Assembly (NCBI GenBank): GCA_037178625.1
Contig: CM074127.1
Location: 2,294,001-2,358,000 of the forward strand
DNA from: Skeletonema tropicum
Lineage: Eukaryota; Bacillariophyta; Thalassiosirophyceae; Thalassiosirales; Thalassiosiraceae
Direction of reading: 5' to 3'
DNA length: 64,000 nucleotides
Shown: piece by piece, positions 1 through 10,250 of the stretch
Layout of the letters: the number at the start of each line of letters is the position of its first letter
Position numbering within the stretch: the stretch's first letter is position 1
Position numbers and translations under genes: made by a program
The notes under the pieces: generated by a model
What the model saw: the letters and a program-made list of their open reading frames with translations, nothing else
Databases searched by the model: none
Told to the model about the DNA's origin: nothing

Positions 1-115
1 CTTCTCCATGAGCGCGCAGCCAGCAGCCAGCCAACAGCCAAAGCCCGAAGCCACACAGTCTCACATATAAGATACCCAGGCCAGCGCATTAAAATAAGTA
101 TTAAATAGGAGTATC

Positions 116-134
116 ATGTCTTACCAAATCACTT
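116..134 (+). pseudogene. 5' fragment of host gene split by two transposons
   Basis: An ATG at 116 opens a reading frame (MSYQIT) that meets the transposon edge after 19 bases. If the two-base repeat TT flanking copy 1 is counted once, this frame continues without a stop into 4390-4605, where the sequence looks protein-like (TPEDAAQAAWQL). I therefore read 116-134, 4388-4605 and 8859-9188 as pieces of one gene. The product is not recognised. Read through into the transposon, the frame ends at a stop about 80 bases inside it. Confidence 0.5.
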
Positions 135-155
135 GGGAGCGCGGGAAAGGGGGCT
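135..155 (+). repeat. Left terminal inverted repeat, copy 1
   Basis: Begins GGGAGCGCGGGAAAG. It pairs with the inverted sequence of 4367-4387 with four mismatches in 21 bases. Confidence 0.7.
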
Positions 156-253
156 TGCGTACTTTTATTCGGCATCATCCGGCATTCAAAAGCAAAGTAT
201 CAATTGTCAAGTAGTCCCGTTTAAGGAATTCAACGCATATCGCCAATTGATGT

Positions 254-379
254 GCCGAGTAACGCCGAGTAACGCCGAGTAACGCCGACTGCGTTAATCG
301 GCGTTACTCGGCGTTACTCTGCGTTACTCGAAACAACGGTTATGCCGCTCGGCATTACTCGGCATTACTCGGCATTACA
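254..379. repeat. Left subterminal array of 10-bp repeats, copy 1
   Basis: Three direct GCCGAGTAAC units are followed by the same unit in reverse orientation (GCGTTACTCG, three times) and then by a diverged set (GGCATTACTC). The block can fold on itself. A matching block lies near the other end of the element, so these may be transposase-binding sites (inference). Confidence 0.75.
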
Positions 380-538
380 TTATATGTCACCGGCATAACG
401 ATTATGCTGACGGCATATCAATTGACATGCTACCATGTGACAACTTCAGTCGCACCAACATTTACAGCAGCATCGCCAACTTCACAAACCAACTTGATAG
501 AAGTGCTCATTTTGAGCAGCAGTTACTTCTAACCAACG

Positions 539-1420
539 ATGGCATCCAATCAAAATATCAACGTAGGCACTTTCATCGCCATTGGGAGGCCTATCATCAC
601 GCATCATGGCCGTGCTCTTTCTGAAAGGACGGAACATGGCAAGTTCAAATCATTTTTCTGGGCGAGCGCAGAGGTGTGTTTTGATTTATGGTACAGGCTT
701 GATCCGACTGTCAATATCAGTAGATATGCGAAGCCGAAGCATCTTCTTTGGGCCTTAATGTTGGTGAAAGTATACGCATTGGAAAAGGTGCTGGCGAAGA
801 TGGCATGCTGTGACGAGAAGACGTTCCGGAAATGGGCGTGGACTTTTTTGGAAGAAATTTCCGAGACTGTGATGCCACAAGTCATTTCTCTCGAAAACAG
901 ATTTCGCGATGACGTTGGCAACAAGATCAAGATGACTGTTGATGGAGTGCAGTTTCTTTGCAAGGTTTGCGATGGCCACACACGCAGCACGATGTGGGCG
1001 TGGAAATTTAAGAAGCCTGGGGTGAATTGTGGAATCGGCATCTGTATTCGTACAGGTGACCTTTGTTGGGCGGAAGGGTCCCATCTTGGGCCATTCCATG
1101 ACCTCACCATGTACCGTGCTTTCTTGAAATTGCATCTTGAAGATGATGAAATGGTTAGTGGAGATAAAGGCTACAGAGGAGATGAAACCGTATCTACTCC
1201 TTACACTCAGAACGAAGAGGAGCAAGCGATTTCGAAGGTCCATCGGTCCCGTCACGAAACAGTAAATTGTCGTATGAAGATGTATGGCGCACTTAACACG
1301 GAATTTCGTCATGGGATTGTCAAGCACGGGCGTGTGTTTCGAACTGTGGCGACTCTCGTACAACTCGCAATTGAGATCGACGGTGAGAGATTGTTTGACG
1401 TTCCAGACTATGTGGAGTAG
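539..1420 (+). CDS. DDE-superfamily transposase (Harbinger/HARBI1, DDE_Tnp_4-like), copy 1
   Basis: 293-residue protein that should cut and rejoin the element ends. The catalytic triad can be placed at D135 (TVDGVQF), D209 (SGDKGYRGD) and E240 (RHETVNCRMK). The spacing and flanking motifs (WKFKKPGVNCGIGI, LGPFHDLTMYRAF) are those of the DDE_Tnp_4/IS5-like group. The start at 539 is the first ATG after an in-frame stop at 530-532. No separate DNA-binding domain is evident in the first 50 residues, so end recognition may depend on the partner protein. The frame is intact, so the copy may be active. It differs from copy 2 at residue 199 (His here). Confidence 0.85.
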   Translation: MASNQNINVGTFIAIGRPIITHHGRALSERTEHGKFKSFFWASAEVCFDLWYRLDPTVNISRYAKPKHLLWALMLVKVYALEKVLAKMACCDEKTFRKWAWTFLEEISETVMPQVISLENRFRDDVGNKIKMTVDGVQFLCKVCDGHTRSTMWAWKFKKPGVNCGIGICIRTGDLCWAEGSHLGPFHDLTMYRAFLKLHLEDDEMVSGDKGYRGDETVSTPYTQNEEEQAISKVHRSRHETVNCRMKMYGALNTEFRHGIVKHGRVFRTVATLVQLAIEIDGERLFDVPDYVE

Positions 1421-1604
1421 GTTGTAAAGAAGTTGGTACTCCTACGACTTTGATCACGATGGAAAGTAATACTTATAATGAGATTAGATGTTTAAAGATA
1501 ATCTATCTAAAAGTGCCAAGCAATTGATTCTTGAAAACGTGATGACATGAATACTAATAAATAATCACGGTTTCGAATGAAAGAAGAAATGTGGACCCCA
1601 AACG

Positions 1605-3783
1605 TTAAATATCATCAAACTTAGATGATGAGATTGACATGCTCATGTTGTCGAAGTCATTATGCACAACAGAAACATCGTCTTCGTCTTCGTCCTTCTT
1701 TAGCTTGCCTTTCTTGTTCGCCCCGTTATCGAGGATGGGGACGGAATAAGAATTGTTGTTGGCACGACGTGTAAGCTCGTTGTAGTCGAACTCCGCATTA
1801 CGTTCTTCTTCGTCGTCGTCGTCGTCGTCAGAAGATTCATCGAAATTTTGGTACCTATTGCCAGTGCCATAGTGTGCATTTTGATACCGCGCAAGGTGAT
1901 TAGGATGACGATGGTACTGAGGTTCAACCGATGAGACGTTCGACTGCTGGGGTTGTATATCGCCAATGAACTCGTACGGTTCGCCGTCGGGATCAAGAGC
2001 TCTCGCTTCCGCGGCTAGTTCAGCAAAGGTCACAGAATTGAATAGGTTGCCCTGATCATCGTACTGGTCATCAGCTGCAACATCATCGTGCTGACGAAGA
2101 AATGGAGAATTCCTGGACGCAGATCTGGGAGGTGAATTTGAGGCCGACCTGTTCCTAGGCCTAGGAGGCGTGCCTGACTGATGGAGGCTCACATTCACAT
2201 TGGCCGAGTTGTTCCGAAGAGGTGAAAGTGTTCGTTGCTGGTGGAGCTCATTCACATTGGGGTTGGGCTGAGCTGCGTAATGTTGACGTTGGCTGCCGGG
2301 AATTTATTATAGAAGTAATGAGAGAGAAGAATTATCATTAGTATAACGACACGACCATCAAATCAAGCACTAAACACATTACAGCAGAGCACTTACCCAC
2401 GTGGGCCAGCCCTATGATTCAATTGTGGCTGAAACGAAGGGTTAGAAGGGCGAAATGGAGGTCCAATTCCATGTCCAGAATGGAATGCACCGTAAGGATG
2501 AGGGGGTGGTCCACCTCCACCACCGCCACCATAACCTCCTCCCCCACCACCGCCACCATAACCTCCTCCTCCACCACCGCCACCATAACCTCTTCCTCCA
2601 CCACCGCCACCATAACCTCACCACAACCTCCTCCTCCACCACCACCATAACCTCTTCTTCCACCACCACCACCATAACCTCCTCCTCCTCTTCCTCCTCC
2701 TCCACCACCACCACTATGAGGGGGAAAGGGAGGTGGATTCCACGCCGCAGCAGGAGGGGGGACATGGCGATTGCGGGCGCAACCATCAACAATAGCCATT
2801 GGTGCAGAATGGAAGGCTTGAATCTCATCAGGAGTTGCGGACGAGTGAATAGCACAGACTTGCAGATGTTTCCAAGCAGTTTGACTCCTTCCGTCTGCCA
2901 GAAGCTCAAACTTGAGCCCATTTTCGATTTCTTCCTCACACTCGAGGACTTGATAAATGTAGCGATTTTTATCTTTCCGAAGCCTAAACCCCGCCTCATA
3001 GTCAGTGTGTTGACGAAGATGTTCTTTATGATTCTGTACATGTGCCTCATTGCCTCTCATGTAGATCTGTTCACCATCGTAAGGTCCACCATCGACGATC
3101 ATGTTACCACTGGTGTAAGCATTTTCAACTGTTTCGTGATCATCGAAGGCGGTGGATCCATAACACTTGACGTGAATTAAATGTTTGTTGTCACTATCTC
3201 TTTGAACTTTGAGGTCATCAAGTGAGAAAGTGGAAGGAATGTCAACGTGGAACGTTTCAGTGTTATTGCCACTTCTAAACTGACAGGTAGGGAAATGGAC
3301 TTGAGGGTTTGAGAGCTTTTTATTAGCCTGATCTTTGGTTTGGAGAGGGGCATAATTCATCTTGTTTGACGATTTCTCTGGACGTGGTGGTGGATCTACC
3401 TGAATGCTAGTACTTGTCTTACGACTTGAGGTTGATGTTCGTTTCGATGGCTTCTTGTTTGCGGAGGATGGAGGTGGAGGATATTCTTCGTCACTCTCTT
3501 CCTCAATTTGTTCACGTGCTAATGCAACAGCTTTGGCGAAATTTGATGTGAAGTGCCTGCTGCTGAAGTTGCAGCAGATGTCGTTGTATTTGTTGAAGAA
3601 TTCGTGCGGCTCCGGTAGATCGACCGCTCCGATGATGGCTTGTTTGTACTCAGTTTTGAGGATCTTGACTATTTTCTTCACGTTTTCTGATGTATCGTAA
3701 CTAAAAAATTCCCAGCCGCCTGCAGGTGGTGGTACGTCTTTGGCTGGCCTTGATCCGATGAAGTATAACGAAGGACGAGGCAT
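1605..3783 (-). CDS. Transposon second gene: Gly-rich protein, two exons, apparent frameshift (copy 1)
   Basis: Exon 1 runs 3783-2397, a 104-bp intron (GTAAGT...CAG) spans 2396-2293, and exon 2 runs 2292-1605. The product is not recognised. The N-terminal half is globular (residues 1-90 and about 160-340) with a basic, Ser-rich linker. A (GYGGGGG)n tract follows, then an acidic C-terminus (DDDDDDEEE). In the Gly tract near 2600-2620 the frame slips. The start frame turns into Val/Glu repeats and stops at 2419, while the neighbouring frame carries clean GYGGGG repeats into the splice donor and joins exon 2 in phase. One missing base in the repeat would explain this. The slip is present in both copies. 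PIF/Harbinger elements usually carry a second, DNA-binding gene; that role here is only inferred. Confidence 0.6.
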
Positions 3784-4137
3784 TATTTATGAGCTCATGA
3801 TGAAAATGAGGAGAGTGGAGCCATGAAAACATCAAACATGATGGCAGGATTTTTTTGTTAAGAGCGCCGGCGCCTTTCAAATTATTTGTTTCGTCAGATG
3901 CAGACATATGACTGATGATTGCACAAAAGTCAAGAAAGCATCTTTTCAAGAATAGCATTATTTGATGCTTTTGGCACCAAGTGCAAAGAAAGCATCTTTC
4001 TGTTTAGTTTCGCCGCATACACGAGGGATCGTTCCACATGAGTAATCTTCATGATTGTTTTGTTTGTTGTGGTCAGAGAGGGAAGTGGGTAGTGGGTGGC
4101 AACACTGTAACGTGTTACATCTGTGTGGCACATCTTT

Positions 4138-4262
4138 ACGCCGCCTTGGCGTTACTCGGCGTTACTCGGCGTAATGGTTTTGCCGAGCGGCGTTACTCGG
4201 AGTTACTCGGAGTTTCTCGGCGTTACTCGGCGTTACTCGGCGTAACGGTTATGCCGAGCGGC
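4138..4262. repeat. Right subterminal array of 10-bp repeats, copy 1
   Basis: About eight GCGTTACTCG-type units, some altered (GAGTTACTCG, GAGTTTCTCG), mirror the left array in sequence and orientation. Confidence 0.75.
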
Positions 4263-4366
4263 AATCAAATTTTGGCGATAAAGATGTGCGTTGAATCTTT
4301 GGATAATATCTTACACATAGGTATGATCACAATAGGGGGCATTTATGGGCATAAAAATGGGAATGC

Positions 4367-4387
4367 AGCCCGCTTTCCCACTCTCTC
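4367..4387 (-). repeat. Right terminal inverted repeat, copy 1
   Basis: Inverted, it reads GAGAGAGTGGGAAAGCGGGCT and pairs with 135-155. Identity with copy 2 ends exactly at 4387/8858, which fixes the element end. Confidence 0.7.
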
Positions 4388-4605
4388 TTTGTCACTCTCT
4401 TCGCTCAGCAAAGACCGTATTGTTCGCACCTTGACCCCAGAGGATGCCGCTCAAGCAGCATGGCAACTATGTGTCGAACACAATCTCAACATGCCAAATC
4501 CCTCCTGGAGGATGAAATCATGGGATTCATTTGAAGGCGCTTTTGAAAATAATCCTGTAACCGAACACATGGTACGTGGTTGCCCCCGGGAAGTACCCGG
4601 ACAAG
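4388..4605 (+). pseudogene. Middle fragment of host gene between the two transposons
   Basis: 218 unique bases separate the two copies. One frame is open throughout and reads as a plausible protein (KDRIVRTLTPEDAAQAAW, then LNMPNPSWRMKSWDSFEGAF). It is continuous with the ATG fragment at 116-134. Near 4570-4576 the frame that joins the third fragment is displaced by one base, so the gene looks broken by a small indel as well as by the insertions. No family recognised. Confidence 0.5.
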
Positions 4606-4626
4606 GGGAGCGCGGGAAAGGGGGCT
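4606..4626 (+). repeat. Left terminal inverted repeat, copy 2
   Basis: Identical to 135-155. Confidence 0.7.
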
Positions 4627-4724
4627 TGCGTACTTTTATTCGGCATCATCCGGCATTCAAAAGCAAAGTATCAATTGTCAAGTAGTCCCGTTTAAGGAAT
4701 TCAACGCATATCGCCAATTGATGT

Positions 4725-4850
4725 GCCGAGTAACGCCGAGTAACGCCGAGTAACGCCGACTGCGTTAATCGGCGTTACTCGGCGTTACTCTGCGTTACTC
4801 GAAACAACGGTTATGCCGCTCGGCATTACTCGGCATTACTCGGCATTACA
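4725..4850. repeat. Left subterminal 10-bp repeat array, copy 2
   Basis: Identical to 254-379. Confidence 0.75.
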
Positions 4851-5009
4851 TTATATGTCACCGGCATAACGATTATGCTGACGGCATATCAATTGACATG
4901 CTACCATGTGACAACTTCAGTCGCACCAACATTTACAGCAGCATCGCCAACTTCACAAACCAACTTGATAGAAGTGCTCATTTTGAGCAGCAGTTACTTC
5001 TAACCAACG

Positions 5010-5891
5010 ATGGCATCCAATCAAAATATCAACGTAGGCACTTTCATCGCCATTGGGAGGCCTATCATCACGCATCATGGCCGTGCTCTTTCTGAAAGGA
5101 CGGAACATGGCAAGTTCAAATCATTTTTCTGGGCGAGCGCAGAGGTGTGTTTTGATTTATGGTACAGGCTTGATCCGACTGTCAATATCAGTAGATATGC
5201 GAAGCCGAAGCATCTTCTTTGGGCCTTAATGTTGGTGAAAGTATACGCATTGGAAAAGGTGCTGGCGAAGATGGCATGCTGTGACGAGAAGACGTTCCGG
5301 AAATGGGCGTGGACTTTTTTGGAAGAAATTTCCGAGACTGTGATGCCACAAGTCATTTCTCTCGAAAACAGATTTCGCGATGACGTTGGCAACAAGATCA
5401 AGATGACTGTTGATGGAGTGCAGTTTCTTTGCAAGGTTTGCGATGGCCACACACGCAGCACGATGTGGGCGTGGAAATTTAAGAAGCCTGGGGTGAATTG
5501 TGGAATCGGCATCTGTATTCGTACAGGTGACCTTTGTTGGGCGGAAGGGTCCCATCTTGGGCCATTCCATGACCTCACCATGTACCGTGCTTTCTTGAAA
5601 TTGTATCTTGAAGATGATGAAATGGTTAGTGGAGATAAAGGCTACAGAGGAGATGAAACCGTATCTACTCCTTACACTCAGAACGAAGAGGAGCAAGCGA
5701 TTTCGAAGGTCCATCGGTCCCGTCACGAAACAGTAAATTGTCGTATGAAGATGTATGGCGCACTTAACACGGAATTTCGTCATGGGATTGTCAAGCACGG
5801 GCGTGTGTTTCGAACTGTGGCGACTCTCGTACAACTCGCAATTGAGATCGACGGTGAGAGATTGTTTGACGTTCCAGACTATGTGGAGTAG
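5010..5891 (+). CDS. DDE-superfamily transposase, copy 2
   Basis: Same 293-residue DDE transposase as at 539-1420, with D135, D209 and E240 intact. The only visible change is His199 to Tyr. Residue 199 lies between the second Asp and the preceding helix and is not part of the triad, so both copies could encode active enzyme. Confidence 0.85.
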   Translation: MASNQNINVGTFIAIGRPIITHHGRALSERTEHGKFKSFFWASAEVCFDLWYRLDPTVNISRYAKPKHLLWALMLVKVYALEKVLAKMACCDEKTFRKWAWTFLEEISETVMPQVISLENRFRDDVGNKIKMTVDGVQFLCKVCDGHTRSTMWAWKFKKPGVNCGIGICIRTGDLCWAEGSHLGPFHDLTMYRAFLKLYLEDDEMVSGDKGYRGDETVSTPYTQNEEEQAISKVHRSRHETVNCRMKMYGALNTEFRHGIVKHGRVFRTVATLVQLAIEIDGERLFDVPDYVE

Positions 5892-6075
5892 GTTGTAAAG
5901 AAGTTGGTACTCCTACGACTTTGATCACGATGGAAAGTAATACTTATAATGAGATTAGATGTTTAAAGATAATCTATCTAAAAGTGCCAAGCAATTGATT
6001 CTTGAAAACGTGATGACATGAATACTAATAAATAATCACGGTTTCGAATGAAAGAAGAAATGTGGACCCCAAACG

Positions 6076-8254
6076 TTAAATATCATCAAACTTAGATGAT
6101 GAGATTGACATGCTCATGTTGTCGAAGTCATTATGCACAACAGAAACATCGTCTTCGTCTTCGTCCTTCTTTAGCTTGCCTTTCTTGTTCGCCCCGTTAT
6201 CGAGGATGGGGACGGAATAAGAATTGTTGTTGGCACGACGTGTAAGCTCGTTGTAGTCGAACTCCGCATTACGTTCTTCTTCGTCGTCGTCGTCGTCGTC
6301 AGAAGATTCATCGAAATTTTGGTACCTATTGCCAGTGCCATAGTGTGCATTTTGATACCGCGCAAGGTGATTAGGATGACGATGGTACTGAGGTTCAACC
6401 GATGAGACGTTCGACTGCTGGGGTTGTATATCGCCAATGAACTCGTACGGTTCGCCGTCGGGATCAAGAGCTCTCGCTTCCGCGGCTAGTTCAGCAAAGG
6501 TCACAGAATTGAATAGGTTGCCCTGATCATCGTACTGGTCATCAGCTGCAACATCATCGTGCTGACGAAGAAATGGAGAATTCCTGGACGCAGATCTGGG
6601 AGGTGAATTTGAGGCCGACCTGTTCCTAGGCCTAGGAGGCGTGCCTGACTGATGGAGGCTCACATTCACATTGGCCGAGTTGTTCCGAAGAGGTGAAAGT
6701 GTTCGTTGCTGGTGGAGCTCATTCACATTGGGGTTGGGCTGAGCTGCGTAATGTTGACGTTGGCTGCCGGGAATTTATTATAGAAGTAATGAGAGAGAAG
6801 AATTATCATTAGTATAACGACACGACCATCAAATCAAGCACTAAACACATTACAGCAGAGCACTTACCCACGTGGGCCAGCCCTATGATTCAATTGTGGC
6901 TGAAACGAAGGGTTAGAAGGGCGAAATGGAGGTCCAATTCCATGTCCAGAATGGAATGCACCGTAAGGATGAGGGGGTGGTCCACCTCCACCACCGCCAC
7001 CATAACCTCCTCCCCCACCACCGCCACCATAACCTCCTCCTCCACCACCGCCACCATAACCTCTTCCTCCACCACCGCCACCATAACCTCACCACAACCT
7101 CCTCCTCCACCACCACCATAACCTCTTCTTCCACCACCACCACCATAACCTCCTCCTCCTCTTCCTCCTCCTCCACCACCACCACTATGAGGGGGAAAGG
7201 GAGGTGGATTCCACGCCGCAGCAGGAGGGGGGACATGGCGATTGCGGGCGCAACCATCAACAATAGCCATTGGTGCAGAATGGAAGGCTTGAATCTCATC
7301 AGGAGTTGCGGACGAGTGAATAGCACAGACTTGCAGATGTTTCCAAGCAGTTTGACTCCTTCCGTCTGCCAGAAGCTCAAACTTGAGCCCATTTTCGATT
7401 TCTTCCTCACACTCGAGGACTTGATAAATGTAGCGATTTTTATCTTTCCGAAGCCTAAACCCCGCCTCATAGTCAGTGTGTTGACGAAGATGTTCTTTAT
7501 GATTCTGTACATGTGCCTCATTGCCTCTCATGTAGATCTGTTCACCATCGTAAGGTCCACCATCGACGATCATGTTACCACTGGTGTAAGCATTTTCAAC
7601 TGTTTCGTGATCATCGAAGGCGGTGGATCCATAACACTTGACGTGAATTAAATGTTTGTTGTCACTATCTCTTTGAACTTTGAGGTCATCAAGTGAGAAA
7701 GTGGAAGGAATGTCAACGTGGAACGTTTCAGTGTTATTGCCACTTCTAAACTGACAGGTAGGGAAATGGACTTGAGGGTTTGAGAGCTTTTTATTAGCCT
7801 GATCTTTGGTTTGGAGAGGGGCATAATTCATCTTGTTTGACGATTTCTCTGGACGTGGTGGTGGATCTACCTGAATGCTAGTACTTGTCTTACGACTTGA
7901 GGTTGATGTTCGTTTCGATGGCTTCTTGTTTGCGGAGGATGGAGGTGGAGGATATTCTTCGTCACTCTCTTCCTCAATTTGTTCACGTGCTAATGCAACA
8001 GCTTTGGCGAAATTTGATGTGAAGTGCCTGCTGCTGAAGTTGCAGCAGATGTCGTTGTATTTGTTGAAGAATTCGTGCGGCTCCGGTAGATCGACCGCTC
8101 CGATGATGGCTTGTTTGTACTCAGTTTTGAGGATCTTGACTATTTTCTTCACGTTTTCTGATGTATCGTAACTAAAAAATTCCCAGCCGCCTGCAGGTGG
8201 TGGTACGTCTTTGGCTGGCCTTGATCCGATGAAGTATAACGAAGGACGAGGCAT
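6076..8254 (-). CDS. Transposon second gene: Gly-rich protein, two exons, apparent frameshift (copy 2)
   Basis: Exon 1 is 8254-6868, the intron 6867-6764 and exon 2 6763-6076. The sequence matches the copy-1 gene, including the one-base slip in the Gly repeat near 7070-7090. Because both copies carry it, the slip predates their separation. It is either tolerated (the truncated 454-residue form functions), or it marks a parent copy that depended on protein supplied elsewhere. Confidence 0.6.
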
Positions 8255-8608
8255 TATTTATGAGCTCATGATGAAAATGAGGAGAGTGGAGCCATGAAAA
8301 CATCAAACATGATGGCAGGATTTTTTTGTTAAGAGCGCCGGCGCCTTTCAAATTATTTGTTTCGTCAGATGCAGACATATGACTGATGATTGCACAAAAG
8401 TCAAGAAAGCATCTTTTCAAGAATAGCATTATTTGATGCTTTTGGCACCAAGTGCAAAGAAAGCATCTTTCTGTTTAGTTTCGCCGCATACACGAGGGAT
8501 CGTTCCACATGAGTAATCTTCATGATTGTTTTGTTTGTTGTGGTCAGAGAGGGAAGTGGGTAGTGGGTGGCAACACTGTAACGTGTTACATCTGTGTGGC
8601 ACATCTTT

Positions 8609-8733
8609 ACGCCGCCTTGGCGTTACTCGGCGTTACTCGGCGTAATGGTTTTGCCGAGCGGCGTTACTCGGAGTTACTCGGAGTTTCTCGGCGTTACTCG
8701 GCGTTACTCGGCGTAACGGTTATGCCGAGCGGC
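8609..8733. repeat. Right subterminal 10-bp repeat array, copy 2
   Basis: Identical to 4138-4262. Confidence 0.75.
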
Positions 8734-8837
8734 AATCAAATTTTGGCGATAAAGATGTGCGTTGAATCTTTGGATAATATCTTACACATAGGTATGATCA
8801 CAATAGGGGGCATTTATGGGCATAAAAATGGGAATGC

Positions 8838-8858
8838 AGCCCGCTTTCCCACTCTCTC
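8838..8858 (-). repeat. Right terminal inverted repeat, copy 2
   Basis: Identical to 4367-4387. The unique flank starts at 8859. Confidence 0.7.
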
Positions 8859-9188
8859 AAGGTGGAGTTTATGCATAAAGTCATCGATGCATTGACTGAA
8901 AATCCTCGTGCTGGGAATCTCAGTGTGTTGATGATGAGGTCAGGAATGCCCCACACGCCTGCTCCAGCAAGTTCCATCGGGAGATTTGAAATGACGAGGG
9001 GCCAAAAAAACTCTCTTGTTATCGAGTATATGGATGACATGGAGCTATCCGTGGTGGATGACTTTGCGCCAAAGTTGGCTGATGTTATTCATTCAGCGGA
9101 AGAGGCTGGAGAATTGGATGCATTGGTGAAGCTATTGGAGGCGAACCTTGACATCCTGACTGCAAAGAAAAGAAAGACTGAGGAGTAA
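8859..9188 (+). pseudogene. 3' fragment of host gene after second transposon
   Basis: Open frame from the transposon edge to TAA at 9186-9188. It has a protein-like, partly acidic sequence (VEFMHKVIDALTENPRAGN, then LDALVKLLEANLDIL) and a lysine-rich tail. With AAG counted once, the frame extends back into 4570-4605 (YVVAPGKYPDK), one base out of phase with the frame of 4388-4570. An ATG at 8871 could allow a truncated product. Unknown family; the acidic helical C-terminus is the only visible feature. Confidence 0.5.
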
Positions 9189-9371
9189 TGGAGAAAATAG
9201 GAGAAATTTATGTGGTAGAAGAATACACTTGCATGGGAAGAAATGGAATGCATATATAGTCACTTTGTAAAAGAAGCATTATAACAAGTCTTTATTGATT
9301 CAAAATTCACAACTACAACACATTTTTACGAAGTATTACATCAAGCCCTTATCAATAAAGAAATAAACAAC

Positions 9372-10250
9372 TTAAAGCTCATCTCTGTTTGCCTCCAGAC
9401 TATCTTGAAACGCTTTGTCTGCAACATTCACGTAATCTTCATACGTGAGTTTGGCAATATCCTGTTGCGCACCATCCCCTTCTTTGTCCTGTAACTTCCT
9501 TTTGGCATCCGCAACCATTGCTGCTCCCAGTAAACGAACATGTACTGAGTGATACTGAGCAGGAAGGATCGGATCTAACAGCCCGTGAAGTCGAAAGAGA
9601 ATTGCATCAAACCATCCATACCTAGTTTGATCTGTTAGAATTGTATTTGGCTGGAAGAGACGAATATATTGCACATCACTAGCATTTTCAATGACTGCTT
9701 TCTCTTCTAACCCCTTGACACGCATGTAAAGCATAATCATCTTAATCCAACCTAACGATCCCTCACCATACGATGCAATCTCTTCCTTGGTGAATGGTAC
9801 CGCTGATTCGTTCTCGACATCCACCGCAGAGAGTAACGAGATGGATCTAACTTGAATCTTGTTGCAAAACTCTGCAATAGTGCCGATCAAGTCAACCTCT
9901 ATTGAGAGCCATTGCTGTAAATTGTTGTGGTGTGGAGAGCTGACCCCGAGCGCAATTAGGCATGCATCAGCCCGTTCAATGCCGGCATAAGTAGATATAT
10001 CTTCAACGCGGTCAAGATTGATATTCGTGACTTTTTCTTCACTTCTTGTAGATGATACTATATCATTAATCTTCTCGGAGCTGCTTTGCCTACCGACGAC
10101 AATTACTTTTTCAAAGAAGTCGTCGGAAAGCACAGATTTCAATACCTCTGAGCCGACAGCTCCACTGCCACCAAAGACTACGGCAGTTTGTGCAGAGGCA
10201 TAGCTGATGAGAAATAAGAGGAATAGTAAGTTAATTGGAGAGGTCAACAT
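9372..10250 (-). CDS. HTATIP2/TIP30-like atypical short-chain dehydrogenase, secreted or organellar
   Basis: 292-residue Rossmann-fold protein. A hydrophobic signal-like segment covers residues 1-20. It is followed at once by the nucleotide-binding loop GGSGAVGS (about 27-34), then VVGRQ after the second strand, and a YMRVK motif (the YxxxK catalytic pair of SDRs) near 176-180, followed by the LFQPN strand. Order and spacing match the atypical SDRs of the HTATIP2/TIP30 group, which bind NAD(P)H. The substrate is unknown. The leader suggests entry to the ER or an organelle, unlike animal TIP30, which is cytosolic or nuclear. The gene is divergent from the HAD gene, with 258 bp between the two starts. 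Confidence 0.7.
   Translation of the reverse strand: MLTSPINLLFLLFLISYASAQTAVVFGGSGAVGSEVLKSVLSDDFFEKVIVVGRQSSSEKINDIVSSTRSEEKVTNINLDRVEDISTYAGIERADACLIALGVSSPHHNNLQQWLSIEVDLIGTIAEFCNKIQVRSISLLSAVDVENESAVPFTKEEIASYGEGSLGWIKMIMLYMRVKGLEEKAVIENASDVQYIRLFQPNTILTDQTRYGWFDAILFRLHGLLDPILPAQYHSVHVRLLGAAMVADAKRKLQDKEGDGAQQDIAKLTYEDYVNVADKAFQDSLEANRDEL

Larger units (their letters stand above)
135..4387 (+). mobile_element. PIF/Harbinger/IS5-like DNA transposon, copy 1
   Basis: This 4253-bp block recurs at 4606-8858 with the same length and one visible base difference (1135 versus 5606, His/Tyr in the transposase). Its outer 21 bases on the left match the inverted right end at 17 of 21 positions. A second inner inverted block (ATTCAACGCA, then ATCGCCAA) lies at 228-255 and 4262-4296. 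It encodes a DDE transposase on + and a two-exon Gly-rich protein on -, arranged convergently. The flanks read ACTT before it and TTTG after it, giving a TT target repeat or an imperfect 3-bp one. The two-gene layout and DDE type fit PIF/Harbinger or ISL2EU-like elements; the exact superfamily is inferred. Confidence 0.82.
4606..8858 (+). mobile_element. PIF/Harbinger/IS5-like DNA transposon, copy 2
   Basis: Same element as 135-4387, shifted by exactly 4471 bases with no indels. It is flanked by AAG on both sides (4603-4605 and 8859-8861), a 3-bp target-site duplication as expected for PIF/Harbinger. The different flanks on all four sides argue for two separate insertions and against a tandem duplication of a larger segment. 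Confidence 0.82.

Noticed and set aside
427..624. 65-residue frame before the transposase
   Set aside because: Out of frame with the transposase, overlaps its start, and has no recognised motif or splice join.
4038..4685. 215-residue frame across the right transposon end and the middle host fragment
   Set aside because: It crosses the transposon boundary and the repeat array; only its 4388-4570 part has coding character.
135..8858. Tandem duplication of a 4.47-kb segment
   Set aside because: The two copies have unrelated flanks on all sides and inverted terminal repeats at the limits of identity; two insertions explain this better.
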